Source: an uncultured Pseudomonadota bacterium (lineage in GTDB: Bacteria; Pseudomonadota; Alphaproteobacteria; RF32; CAG-239). From it: DNA of 44,895 bases. The translations under genes were made by a program, and so were the position numbers. Of the stretch, positions 16,852-25,490 are shown piece after piece; positions within the stretch are counted from its first letter, which is position 1, and every line of letters begins with the position of its first letter. The stretch covers positions 1 to 44,895 of the forward strand of contig CASFRM010000012.1 of the NCBI GenBank assembly GCA_949297185.1, given 5' to 3'. Under the pieces are notes generated by a model that was not told the origin of the DNA, made no database searches, and saw nothing but the letters and a program-made list of their open reading frames with translations.

Positions 16852-18192
16852 TTGGGTGCATTTACTGAAAACATGATACAAGCGCTTGACAAACTTGAGG
16901 TGTCATCATATTTCGGACGCGTCAGCGGAGTTCAGGGGTTGTTTATTGAGGTAAGCGGAATATTAATTCCTCTTGCTATCGGTGACAGATGCAATGTTAT
17001 AAACAACCGTCAAAAGAGAGTGCCTTGTGAGATAGTAAGTTTCAAAGATGACAAGATATTGCTCATGCCCTATGGTTCGATGGACGGTATTGGGATTAAT
17101 TGTTTAGTTGAAGTAGTTGATGCCAAACCGGTTATTTATCCGCACCCATCATGGCTGGGCAGAATAGTCAATGCTTTTGGTGAGGCTATAGATGGCAAAG
17201 GGCCTTTAATAAAAGGCAATAAACCTTATTTTATAAAATCTTCTCCGCCGCCGGCACAGTTTCGCGACCGCGTAAAGGGCAAGGTTGACTTAGGTATTAA
17301 GGCGGTCAATACATTTCTGACCATCTGCAAAGGACAGCGTATGGGTATTTTTGCCGGTTCCGGAGTAGGAAAGTCTACTTTGATGTCAATGATGGCTCGC
17401 CACACCAATTCCGATATTTCCGTAATTGGCCTAATCGGCGAAAGAGGTCGCGAGGCTAAAGAGTTTGTCGAGGATGTTTTGGGAGCCGACGGTTTGCAAA
17501 AATCGGTATTGGTTTTGGCCACATCCGATGAGAGCCCGTTATTAAGAAGACAGGCCGCTTATGTTACCATGGCTATTGCCGAATATTTCCGTGATGAAAA
17601 CAAAGATGTTTTGTGTATGATGGATTCTATCACGCGTTTTGCCATGGCACAAAGAGAAATATCCCTATCGGTCGGAGAGCCTCCGGCATCTAAGGGCTAT
17701 ACTCCAAGCGTATTTTCTGAGCTGCCCAAGCTTTTGGAAAGAGCAGGTCCGGGCTCCGGCAACGGTACTATAACCGGATTGTTTACGGTGTTGGTAGACG
17801 GTGATGATCATAACGAACCGGTTGCCGATGCCGTTCGCTCAATTTTAGACGGTCATATAGTTTTGGATAGGTCAATCGCCGAACGCAATCGTTATCCGGC
17901 AATTAACATATTGCGTTCGATTTCAAGAACCATGCCCGACTGCGATACCAAAGAAGAAGCCGAGCTGGTATCCAAGGCTCGTAAATATATATCCTCATAC
18001 GAAGATATGGCCGAGTTGATAAGACTAGGCGCTTATAAAAAAGGTTCTAACCGCGAAGTTGACGAGGCAATTTTTTATTACCCGATGATAGAAGAATTTT
18101 TATCACAAGGCAAGCAAGAGCGGTTTAGCTTAGAAGAGGGGTATACAATGTTGGCCAATATATTAAACACTCCATATGTTCCTGAAGAATAG
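16852..18192 (+). CDS. fliI: Flagellar export ATPase FliI
   Basis: A 446-residue ATPase of the flagellar type III export apparatus. Walker A is GSGVGKST (about 168-175), followed by GLIGERGREAKEFVED, Walker B VLCMMDSITRFAMAQRE, and SVGEPPASKGYTPSVF. The end (GYTMLANIL) is typical. The TTG at 16852 is preferred because AAGGA lies 9 bases upstream; the next in-frame ATG (16873) has no ribosome binding site. It is followed after 9 bases by fliJ. Confidence 0.93.
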   Translation: MGAFTENMIQALDKLEVSSYFGRVSGVQGLFIEVSGILIPLAIGDRCNVINNRQKRVPCEIVSFKDDKILLMPYGSMDGIGINCLVEVVDAKPVIYPHPSWLGRIVNAFGEAIDGKGPLIKGNKPYFIKSSPPPAQFRDRVKGKVDLGIKAVNTFLTICKGQRMGIFAGSGVGKSTLMSMMARHTNSDISVIGLIGERGREAKEFVEDVLGADGLQKSVLVLATSDESPLLRRQAAYVTMAIAEYFRDENKDVLCMMDSITRFAMAQREISLSVGEPPASKGYTPSVFSELPKLLERAGPGSGNGTITGLFTVLVDGDDHNEPVADAVRSILDGHIVLDRSIAERNRYPAINILRSISRTMPDCDTKEEAELVSKARKYISSYEDMAELIRLGAYKKGSNREVDEAIFYYPMIEEFLSQGKQERFSLEEGYTMLANILNTPYVPEE

Positions 18193-18201
18193 GTGATGTA
18201 G

Positions 18202-18621
18202 ATGCGAGATTCTCTGGCAGTATTGGAGCGTATAAAGAAATTTGAGCTTGATGAGCAACAACGAATTCTGGTAATAGAACTTGGGCAAGAAGAGGCCTTG
18301 CAAAAAAAACTCAACCAGCTGATAGAAGATTACGAAAAAGAAAAAGAATTTGCCATGCAAAATCCACTGTTGTGTGATTTCGGAGCCTATACCGATAAAT
18401 ATCTAAAAGAAAAAAAACGCTTAGAAAAAAGACTGGCGGCTGTGCGTGAAAAAATTGCCGAGATAAGAGATATAATGGCCGATATTTTTAAGGAACAAAA
18501 GACCTATTCGATTGTTGATGAAAATCGCAAGAAAAGAAAACAAAAAGAAGAAGACATAAAAGAGCAGAAGATGCTTGATGAAATCGGAACCAATGTATAT
18601 ATCAAAAAACACCAAGAATAA
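18202..18621 (+). CDS. fliJ: FliJ-like flagellar export chaperone
   Basis: A 139-residue, highly charged protein that is almost entirely coiled coil (heptad-rich from about 5 to 115). Length, composition and location directly after fliI fit FliJ, which forms the central stalk of the FliI hexamer and escorts chaperones. Primary-sequence identity in this family is low, so the call rests on context and shape. Confidence 0.75.
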   Translation: MRDSLAVLERIKKFELDEQQRILVIELGQEEALQKKLNQLIEDYEKEKEFAMQNPLLCDFGAYTDKYLKEKKRLEKRLAAVREKIAEIRDIMADIFKEQKTYSIVDENRKKRKQKEEDIKEQKMLDEIGTNVYIKKHQE

Positions 18622-18635
18622 AAGGAGATAATAAG

Positions 18636-19202
18636 ATGTTTGAAATGAAAAAATTAAATTTTGGCACCAATGCCTTAGAACCCTATATGTCGGCTCGGAC
18701 TTTTGAATTTCATTATGGCAAACACTACAAAACCTATTTGGACAAGCTTAATGAATTAATATCCGGCAGCGATTATGAAAACATGGGACTGGAAGAAATC
18801 ATCAAAGTAAGTTATTCAAAAGGTGACAAAGCCGTTTATAACAATGCCGCGCAGGTATGGAATCACGAATTTTTCTGGAATTCTATGTCAGCAAAAGGAG
18901 GTGTTGAACCCGCATCCGATTTGCTCAACAAAATTGTTGCAAGCTTTGGCAGTTACGACAATTTCAAAAAAGAGTTTAAGCAAAAAGCTTTGGGTCAGTT
19001 TGGCAGTGGCTGGTGCTGGGTCGTAGAAAAGGATGGCAAATTGAGTATTGTTGCCACTTCTAATGCCGATAATCCTATATCGCTGGACTTGGGTAAAGCT
19101 TTGGTTTGCATAGATGTGTGGGAACACGCCTACTACTTGGATTATCAAAATCGTCGTGCTGATTTTATCGATTCGTGGCTTGCTCACCTGCTAAAGTGGT
19201 AA
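18636..19202 (+). CDS. sodB: Superoxide dismutase, Fe-type
   Basis: A 188-residue cytoplasmic superoxide dismutase. Metal ligands appear as His26 (FEFHYGKHYKTY), a His near 75 in AAQVWNHEFFWNSM, and Asp/His of DVWEHAYYLDYQN near 157-161. The FFW and AAQ features resemble the Fe form; a cambialistic enzyme cannot be excluded. GGAGATAATAAG precedes the start. It follows fliJ by 14 bases and so may be read from the fliI operon. In an otherwise anaerobic-leaning genome it gives oxygen protection. Confidence 0.93.
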   Translation: MFEMKKLNFGTNALEPYMSARTFEFHYGKHYKTYLDKLNELISGSDYENMGLEEIIKVSYSKGDKAVYNNAAQVWNHEFFWNSMSAKGGVEPASDLLNKIVASFGSYDNFKKEFKQKALGQFGSGWCWVVEKDGKLSIVATSNADNPISLDLGKALVCIDVWEHAYYLDYQNRRADFIDSWLAHLLKW

Positions 19203-19229
19203 TTAATCAAAACTTAAACATTTTTGTTA

Positions 19230-19275
19230 TATACTAGCTCCATATAGTGTCATTTAGGCATTTTACGATATGGAG
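19230..19275 (+). promoter_or_regulatory. -10-like element and inverted repeat over an RBS
   Basis: TATACT (19230-19235) is a fair -10 with no clear -35. CTCCATAT (19238-19245) and ATATGGAG (19268-19275) form an 8-bp inverted repeat whose right arm includes the GGAG ribosome binding site of the next gene. If transcription begins upstream (from sodB or fliI), the hairpin would hide the RBS; if from this -10, part of the left arm is lost and the repeat would be a DNA operator. Confidence 0.4.
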
Positions 19276-19284
19276 TAATAAGTT

Positions 19285-19641
19285 ATGGCAGAATATGTTA
19301 CTGAAAAAGAGTACTACATAGCAGAGGACGAAACCGGCTGTTTATATATATACATAAAGGCGCGTTCTTCCACACCGCAAATGCCAAAAGTAATATATGA
19401 CGGCTATGACCACGCGGTTTTGGTTCGTTCGGCCAATGAGAAAATAATTTTGGACTATATCAACCCGCAGGTAAGGGATAAATTACGCAAGGCCACACAA
19501 GTTGTTATTGTCGAAACGATAGTAGAAAATATCAAAGATGCCTATATGGCCGATATGAGTATAGTTGATAAAATACCGCTTGAGTGGTCGGATATTGGTT
19601 TGAGCAGTTGGGAAGAAGCGTCGCTGCAACATAAAGAATAA
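19285..19641 (+). CDS. Unknown conserved-looking 118-residue protein
   Basis: A soluble protein with no signal or membrane segment. The first 60 residues look beta-rich (YYIAEDETGCLYIYIKA, then VIYDGYDHAVLVRS), the rest helical. Codon use resembles neighbouring core genes, so it is probably expressed. GGAG lies 9 bases before the ATG. I recognise no family. Location between sodB and the flagellin suggests a flagellar or regulatory link but nothing in the sequence proves it. Confidence 0.65.
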   Translation: MAEYVTEKEYYIAEDETGCLYIYIKARSSTPQMPKVIYDGYDHAVLVRSANEKIILDYINPQVRDKLRKATQVVIVETIVENIKDAYMADMSIVDKIPLEWSDIGLSSWEEASLQHKE

Positions 19642-19727
19642 CATATTTATCTTCCGCCCCTTCCGGTCGCTTTGATCTTCATGATTTTAATATCTTTATC
19701 ATCTAAGGGCTCTCCGTTTTTTTTGCT

Positions 19728-19775
19728 GTCACCCTCGGCCACCACATATACGTCACCCTCGGCCACCACATATAC
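19728..19775. repeat. Two 24-bp tandem repeats
   Basis: The unit GTCACCCTCGGCCACCACATATAC pattern occurs exactly twice (19728-19751, 19752-19775; begins GTCACCCTCGGCC, ends ACATATAC), followed by a partial third start (GTCATCCTCGG at 19776) that leads into the REP-like hairpins. There is no unique spacer between units, so it is not CRISPR. Confidence 0.85.
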
Positions 19776-19778
19776 GTC

Positions 19779-19854
19779 ATCCTCGGATTTATTCCGAGGA
19801 TCTCGCAAGCTATGGCACATTGTTTTACTGGATTCTCGGGTCAAGCCCGAGAAT
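19779..19854. repeat. REP-like double-hairpin element
   Basis: Two 9-bp hairpins with 5-base loops: ATCCTCGGA/TCCGAGGAT (19779-19801) and ATTCTCGGG/CCCGAGAAT (19832-19854), separated by 30 bases. The second has the GGATTCTCGGGTCAAGCCC style of palindromes scattered through many alphaproteobacterial genomes. It lies just past the 3' end of the flagellin gene and may also stop or stabilise its transcript. Confidence 0.75.
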
Positions 19855-19890
19855 GACGAAAGAGAAAAAACACCCCCGAGAATTACAAGT

Positions 19891-21795
19891 CTAGAATAGG
19901 CTCAAGATGCTACTTGCCGATTGCGAGGCCAGCGATAGGGAGTTAATTGCTAACTGTTGACGAGTTTGTAATGTGAGGTACTCTGCCGAAGCCTCGTTCA
20001 TATCGGCAAGTGTAAGATTATCAGCTCCGGTTTCCAATACATCGGTCAGAGCCTCGGTAAAGTTAATGCGAGTTTGGATTATGCTGTAATGATTGCCCAA
20101 TTCTTCTTGAAACGAACGAATTGAATTAACCGCTTTGGTAATTTCTTCCAACGATTTTTTGACTGATGAAACATCTTCTAAATCCCTAGTTTCCAACCCC
20201 AGCGACATACTATCGGCCAAAACTCCGGCAATGCTATATTTATTGGACCGACTTTCGTTAAAAGTAACTTCCAAATTTCCACCCTTGAGCAGATTAATTC
20301 CCTGATACGAACTATCTTTAATTAGCAAGTCATACTCATACAAAATCCTATCATATTCCTTTTTTTTGTTTATTAGTAATCTATTTCCTTCGTAAGAAAA
20401 ACTTCTATTTTTATTAAACTCATTTAGCCATTGTGCATTCACAACTTCAGTCACTACATATGAAGTACTAACAAAACCATCCGGCAAGTTATTAGCATTA
20501 ACTGATGAATTAACAATATCTTTATTGCTTTTATACTGTTTGCCATTAAATGATATTTTAGAATTTATCTTTGACGACAGATTAATATAATTCCCCTTCC
20601 CATTATAAAACAAATTAGTGCCTTTAAAGTTTAAGAAAGCATCTGAGGAATTAATATATACATAGCATTTGTATGTCTCCCCGGAAGAAGTAAAAATATT
20701 TTTTCCTAAAAAATTTACCTTACAATTATCATTAAAATTTGAATTTCCATATATCACAACATCATTTCTTGCATATAAACTTATTAAACTGTCATCATTA
20801 AAATGACTATTGCAGGATTCAATTGCTCTATCAAACGAGGATATATTCAATTTTGAATTTCCATATGTTTTGATGGTTGATATAGAAATACCTCGGCCAT
20901 ACTGTTGGTTTACGCAAATATTTAGCTCTCCGTATAAATTTATGGATGTTTCCGATAAGCCAAATGTCATAACTTTTTTATTTTGCAATAATTCTCCATC
21001 ATAAATGTAATTCTTTCCGGATATACTAATATTTGAACCTCTATATATACCTCTCGCTTGAGAGTAATTGTATTGATAATTTTCTAAATTTGAAACATCC
21101 ATGAATAAATCAACATTATGTAATTTATGATTTTCTGTTGATGTAAAATCTAAAACAGAACTTTTTTTGGACATGACCGATTTAATTGAGAGGTCAGCTA
21201 TTGTGATTCCGTCTCCAGCTGTATTAATTGCATAAGTGTCATCTGTTGCAGCTAGATCAAAATTAAGTTGAGAGAATTTATCAGTATCACTATCTCTAAC
21301 CCCATAAAAGCCAACCCCGACTAGATTTTGCCCGTCTTTCAGGGTAAAAGCTTCTTCGCATTTGATATTACCATAAATAACAATATCGCCCTTAACACCG
21401 GAATTAACCGCGGCTTTTAGCTCTTGCCAGTTAGATACCACCGCCGCCACTCCGTCTTGGGCTTCAAACCATTCTTTTTCAGGTACTGCAACCGTCATCG
21501 CTTCATTAACTACCGCCGAGGCTTGTTCCAAAAATTCCGCTCCCGAGGTCAATCCTTGGGTAGCCGCCTCTATAGTTTGGATACCTTGTTCCATCGCATC
21601 AAGCAATGCCGTTAAATCAGCTGCACGATTGGTCAAAGAACGTGCTTGGTAATAGGCGGACGCATTGTCTATCGCCGAGTTAACTTTCTTGCCCGTCGCT
21701 AATATCAGCTGAGTCTTATCCATTTGTTTGGAGATATTTCTCAAACTTAGCAAATTATTGCGCATTGAGGTATTTAAGGTGATATTGTTATTCAT
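19891..21795 (-). CDS. Flagellin with large beta-helix-like central domain
   Basis: This 634-residue filament protein has a conserved flagellin N-terminal domain (1 to about 105; LATGKKVNSAIDNASAYYQA) and C-terminal domain (about 500-634; ADNLTLADMNEASAEYLTLQ, then SLASQSASSILSLF), which stack in the filament core. Between them lie about 390 residues of short repeating beta turns rich in Asn, Ser, Gly and Tyr, such as GSNISISGKNYIYDG and KTYGNSKLNISS, like a right-handed beta-helix. It would be surface-exposed. The DNA for this insert is clearly more AT-rich than the two ends. GGAGGTGA immediately before the ATG is a near-perfect RBS. Most alphaproteobacterial flagellins are about 270-500 residues. 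Confidence 0.88.
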   Translation of the reverse strand: MNNNITLNTSMRNNLLSLRNISKQMDKTQLILATGKKVNSAIDNASAYYQARSLTNRAADLTALLDAMEQGIQTIEAATQGLTSGAEFLEQASAVVNEAMTVAVPEKEWFEAQDGVAAVVSNWQELKAAVNSGVKGDIVIYGNIKCEEAFTLKDGQNLVGVGFYGVRDSDTDKFSQLNFDLAATDDTYAINTAGDGITIADLSIKSVMSKKSSVLDFTSTENHKLHNVDLFMDVSNLENYQYNYSQARGIYRGSNISISGKNYIYDGELLQNKKVMTFGLSETSINLYGELNICVNQQYGRGISISTIKTYGNSKLNISSFDRAIESCNSHFNDDSLISLYARNDVVIYGNSNFNDNCKVNFLGKNIFTSSGETYKCYVYINSSDAFLNFKGTNLFYNGKGNYINLSSKINSKISFNGKQYKSNKDIVNSSVNANNLPDGFVSTSYVVTEVVNAQWLNEFNKNRSFSYEGNRLLINKKKEYDRILYEYDLLIKDSSYQGINLLKGGNLEVTFNESRSNKYSIAGVLADSMSLGLETRDLEDVSSVKKSLEEITKAVNSIRSFQEELGNHYSIIQTRINFTEALTDVLETGADNLTLADMNEASAEYLTLQTRQQLAINSLSLASQSASSILSLF

Positions 21796-21872
21796 CTCTC
21801 ACCTCCGCCCTCAGGCAATATATTTTATCATTTCTGCTAAGTCGATTCGTAGGTATTTTAAACGCAACAAAA

Positions 21873-21897
21873 CTTTCCGCCTTATACCGGCAGAAAG
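21873..21897 (-). promoter_or_regulatory. Hairpin in the flagellin leader
   Basis: CTTTCCGCC/GGCAGAAAG (9-bp arms, 7-base loop); in the flagellin-sense RNA the single mismatch becomes a G-U pair. It lies 78-102 bases before the flagellin start. No sigma28 or sigma54 promoter is clear in 21796-21984. Leader structures of flagellin mRNA are FlbT targets in Caulobacter; here it is only a possibility. Confidence 0.4.
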
Positions 21898-21984
21898 CCC
21901 ACAATTCCTCATTAAAGAGGCTATGTCTCAATCCTTGTGACAACATTCTTGTTGCGTCCTTATATCTTATTTCCTTAAGAAAAT

Positions 21985-22011
21985 CCCGTATGGATAGCTA
22001 CTCCATACGGG
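21985..22011 (-). terminator. Terminator of the der operon
   Basis: Ten-bp stem CCCGTATGGA/TCCATACGGG with a 7-base loop, 34 bases past the der stop codon; a short T run follows on the minus strand (and another on the plus strand). Confidence 0.8.
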
Positions 22012-22044
22012 TTTTAATATATCACATTTTTTCTTAAAAAGAAA

Positions 22045-23400
22045 TTAATTTTTGTCCGCATACGGATTTCCGGTTTTGCGTACCGTCATTCTAATTGGAA
22101 TACCGCCCAAATCAAAAGTATCACGCAGACTGTTAATCAAATAACGCAAGTAAGAATCCGGCAGTCCTTCAGGGTTGCTCGAAAATATATAAAATGCCGG
22201 AGGTCTGCTTTTGGCTTGTGTTATATACTTCAATTTAATACGGCGTTTATTTTTGCCCAGTGGTGGTGGATTATTGTCTAAAATATCAGAAAACCATTGG
22301 TTCAAAGGTGATGTCGGAATTCTGGTATTCCATCTATCATAAATCTTAAATACTGCTCGCATTAACTTATCTAAATTTTCTTTTTTCAAAGCCGATATTG
22401 TAACAGTGGAAATTCCCTCAGCCTGAGTGAGTGAGGTTTTTAGTTTATAATTTAATTTATCCAAGGCTTCTTTTCTGTTGGCAATATCCCATTTGTTCAG
22501 AGCAATAACAAGAGCTCGGCCTTCGTCCAAAACTTGTCTGGCAATAGTCAAATCTTGCTTGTCCAATATCCCGTCGGCATCCAAAACCAACACCACAACT
22601 TGTGCCATAAATGCGGCATGTTTAGTTGCAGCTGCCGACATTTTTTCTAATCCGTCATCAACTCTTGAATGTCTTCTCAAGCCGGCAGTATCAACCAAGT
22701 TGATTTTTCTTCCCTGATAAACAAATTCGTTGCTTATGGCGTCTCTGGTAACACCGGCTTCCGGACCGGTTAACATCCTATCTTCATTAAGCAACGCATT
22801 AACCAAGGTCGATTTTCCGACATTCGGTCGCCCGACGATTGCTAGTTGCAACGGTTTGTCAGAATTTTCTTCACTTTCCGATTCTTCTGGCTCAATTTCA
22901 TCTAGCTTGTCGTTTTCTTCTTTTAGCAAGTCATACAAGTCTTGCATTCCCAAACCGTGTTCGGCCGAAAAGGCAATCGGTTGCCCAAATCCTAATTTAT
23001 AAGCTTCAAAAATACTGTCTTCTTGTAATTTGCCTTCGCACTTGTTGGCCAATAAAATAACCTTTTTTCCGGTTTGTCTGACCAAATTTGCCAAATGCTC
23101 ATCATATGGTTGCAATCCGTCTCTTGCATCAATCAAGAACAGCACCACATCAGCTTCGGTGATTGCTTTTTGGGTTTGTGCCCACATTCTTGTTTCAATG
23201 GCATTCACATCGCCGTCTTCATAACCCGCTGTGTCAATTATTACGAGAGGTAAATCTCTGATTTTGGCATCGGCGGATTTACGATCACGAGTAACTCCGG
23301 GACGGTCATGCACAATCGCTACCTTTCTTCCGACCAAGCGGTTAAAAAGGGTAGATTTACCAACATTAGCCCGACCTATAATTGCAACTTTTAAGACCAT
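22045..23400 (-). CDS. der: Ribosome-assembly GTPase Der (EngA)
   Basis: A 451-residue protein with two tandem GTPase domains and a C-terminal KH-like domain, needed for 50S subunit assembly. The first P-loop is GRANVGKST (8-16) with DTAG and NKC motifs; the second, GRPNVGKST (about 191-199), has DTAGLRR and NKWD. The KH-like end carries INSLRDTFDLGGIPIRM. Length matches the family. The gene follows bamB by 5 bases in a yfgM-like/bamB/der operon, an arrangement known from other Proteobacteria. Confidence 0.97.
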   Translation of the reverse strand: MVLKVAIIGRANVGKSTLFNRLVGRKVAIVHDRPGVTRDRKSADAKIRDLPLVIIDTAGYEDGDVNAIETRMWAQTQKAITEADVVLFLIDARDGLQPYDEHLANLVRQTGKKVILLANKCEGKLQEDSIFEAYKLGFGQPIAFSAEHGLGMQDLYDLLKEENDKLDEIEPEESESEENSDKPLQLAIVGRPNVGKSTLVNALLNEDRMLTGPEAGVTRDAISNEFVYQGRKINLVDTAGLRRHSRVDDGLEKMSAAATKHAAFMAQVVVLVLDADGILDKQDLTIARQVLDEGRALVIALNKWDIANRKEALDKLNYKLKTSLTQAEGISTVTISALKKENLDKLMRAVFKIYDRWNTRIPTSPLNQWFSDILDNNPPPLGKNKRRIKLKYITQAKSRPPAFYIFSSNPEGLPDSYLRYLINSLRDTFDLGGIPIRMTVRKTGNPYADKN

Positions 23401-23405
23401 TATTA

Positions 23406-24719
23406 TTACCTATAAACCGTTATTTCCGCCTCATCGGTTGCTAAAACTAAAGACTGTCTTACAACAACAGGGGCAAATACAATGCCTTCTTCAACTTCGG
23501 CAACACCCATTATTCTGCCGTTATATGGCGATACGGAAAATAACTTACCGTTTGAAGCTGTTACCAACAAAGCATCATTAGCCAAAACCGGACCTTTGAG
23601 TGTAACTTGCTCACCATCTTCATTTTCAACAGGCAAGATGGTGTTCCAGATTATTTTACCGTCGTTTTTATTCAAAGCCACCAAATCATTATCGTTTGTT
23701 AAAACAAACAAGATATTTCCGGCAATCCAAGGCTGATTTGCAGCGGCAATTTCTTTTTGCCAAACTTTAACGCCGGTACGCATATCAATGGCAGCTAAAG
23801 GAGTGTTATATCCAACGGCAAAAACCTTTCCGTCATTAATTACCGGATTAGCTTTGATTGATGTAATGTCGGCCAAAGATTCCGTCATTGAGCTCGAAGT
23901 CAACCAAGCATTCCACAACGGGGTTCCGGTCGAAGCTTTATAGGCTTGTAATTGACCGTTTGAAAAAGCGGCAACAACCAAATCATTAGCCGGAGAATAT
24001 GCCGGAGAAGCGCCTCCGATAATTGTTGTGGTTTCTGCCTCTATTTTATCTTTCCACAAGATGGAGCCATCGGCGATTTTGATTGCATATATACCATTAT
24101 CAAAAGTCTGGACAACAACCAATTCATCATCAACACTCGGAGCAGTTCTTAACGGAGAATGTACATTTTGTTGCCACAGAATATTACCATCTTTTGCATC
24201 TAATGCAAACAGCTCACCAAAGCCTGTTGCAGCGAAAATTTTGCCGTCATAAACAGCTATACCTCCGCCCAACAATGACGAACTTTTAGCTTCTTTATTT
24301 TGCGGTTTTAATTTTCTTTCCCACAAAATTTCACCTTTTGTTAAATCAAAAGCGGTAATCAAAGCCTCGGCATCCATAGTAAATAATTTATCGTCGGCAG
24401 AAACATAGTTGGTAACAATCGGGTTTCTTTTTGACGAACCTTCACCAAAACTTTCTTGCCAAATTTCATCAAGATTGCCGCCGGCTTTTAGGTGCCCGCA
24501 AGCATGTTCGGCATTACAACCGCTTTGTTGCCAACTGGAATTTTCTAATGCTTTGGGCAATCTAATCTTAAATTGTCCTGCCGTATATTCCGGTTGCAAG
24601 TTTTTATTTTCTCTTATCACCCTCTGTCTGACACCATCAATTTGCAAAGGATCTTTATCAAAATATGAACATCCGGAGACAAGAGCCGCAACCGAGCATA
24701 AAATAACAAATTTTTTCAT
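23406..24719 (-). CDS. bamB: Outer-membrane assembly lipoprotein BamB
   Basis: I take the ATG at 24719 (437 residues), which starts a clean lipoprotein signal MKKFVILCSVAALVSGC, with Cys17 as the lipid site; a TTG 15 bases upstream is also in frame. The mature part is an eight-bladed PQQ-type beta-propeller with repeating GKILWxxxL motifs (GEILWERKL, GNILWQQNV, GSILWKDKI). BamB supports the BamA complex that inserts beta-barrel proteins into the outer membrane. It sits between the yfgM-like gene and der, with 15 and 5 base spacings. Confidence 0.92.
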   Translation of the reverse strand: MKKFVILCSVAALVSGCSYFDKDPLQIDGVRQRVIRENKNLQPEYTAGQFKIRLPKALENSSWQQSGCNAEHACGHLKAGGNLDEIWQESFGEGSSKRNPIVTNYVSADDKLFTMDAEALITAFDLTKGEILWERKLKPQNKEAKSSSLLGGGIAVYDGKIFAATGFGELFALDAKDGNILWQQNVHSPLRTAPSVDDELVVVQTFDNGIYAIKIADGSILWKDKIEAETTTIIGGASPAYSPANDLVVAAFSNGQLQAYKASTGTPLWNAWLTSSSMTESLADITSIKANPVINDGKVFAVGYNTPLAAIDMRTGVKVWQKEIAAANQPWIAGNILFVLTNDNDLVALNKNDGKIIWNTILPVENEDGEQVTLKGPVLANDALLVTASNGKLFSVSPYNGRIMGVAEVEEGIVFAPVVVRQSLVLATDEAEITVYR

Positions 24720-24734
24720 GATTATTTTCCGCAA

Positions 24735-25418
24735 TTATTTAGTTTCACTTAACAAATTAGCCATATCCAAAGCACGCGCTTTCATATTGTCAGGAGCATT
24801 CTCCGAAGAAGCAATGCTTTCGTACATTTCTTTAGCTTTTACCATGTCTTTTTCTCTGATATATAGCATAGCCAAAAGTTCTTTGGCAATATTTGAAGGG
24901 TTCTCGCTTATTGTAAGAGGGGTTAACAAGTTTGAAATCTCATCTGCCGGTGCATTGTTATCAAGTTTGTAAGATGCTAGTTTAAGGGCTGCAATATCGC
25001 GCATCTCTGGCAAGGTCGCCGTATCATTGATAAGGTTTTGCAAGATAGCCATAGCATCATCAATTTTACCTTGCTCAACAAAAACATTGGCAATTTGCAT
25101 TTTGGCAATATCGGCATATATTCCCGACGCATTTTCAGCCAAATCGTTATAAATTTGCAAGCTTTCATCAAATCTGCCCTGATTTTGCAAAGATAGAGCT
25201 ACCGAATAAGCATTTGACAACTCTTGGCTTTTCTTTAGTTGCCAATTTTTTATTCCTTCAAAGCTGACTGTCGCAGTAAGAATGATGGCAACGGCAATTA
25301 TAATAAACAATCCGTATTTATCCCACATCTGGCGAAATTGGTCATTTTTGACATCTTCGACCACTTCCCGCAAAAGGGCATCTTCTTCAATTTGAGCTTG
25401 TAATTTATTTTTTTTCAT
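24735..25418 (-). CDS. YfgM-like TPR membrane protein
   Basis: A protein of about 227 residues with a cytoplasmic N-terminus, one membrane helix (YGLFIIIAVAIILTATVSF) and a periplasmic TPR-like domain with ALSLQNQGRFDESLQIYNDL and LLAMLYIREKDMVKAKEMYE repeats. YfgM-type proteins assist periplasmic chaperones near the Sec translocon. Three close ATGs exist (25430, 25421, 25418); GGAG spacing favours the last. First gene of the yfgM-like/bamB/der operon. Confidence 0.85.
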   Translation of the reverse strand: MKKNKLQAQIEEDALLREVVEDVKNDQFRQMWDKYGLFIIIAVAIILTATVSFEGIKNWQLKKSQELSNAYSVALSLQNQGRFDESLQIYNDLAENASGIYADIAKMQIANVFVEQGKIDDAMAILQNLINDTATLPEMRDIAALKLASYKLDNNAPADEISNLLTPLTISENPSNIAKELLAMLYIREKDMVKAKEMYESIASSENAPDNMKARALDMANLLSETK

Positions 25419-25490
25419 CATTGTCTCCATAAAAAAGCCAAGGTCATTGCGGAATATATACTAGAATATTCCGTCAAGGTAAAGTAATTT

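Noticed and set aside
19728-19775. CRISPR array
   Set aside because: Two abutting 24-bp units with no spacers and no cas genes.
19647-19844. Minus-strand open frame of 65 codons across the REP and 24-bp repeats
   Set aside because: Its first half is translated repeat and REP sequence (VYVVAEGD twice), and no RBS is seen. The last 26 codons (ending KATGRGGR) could be a remnant of an older gene, but I cannot support it.
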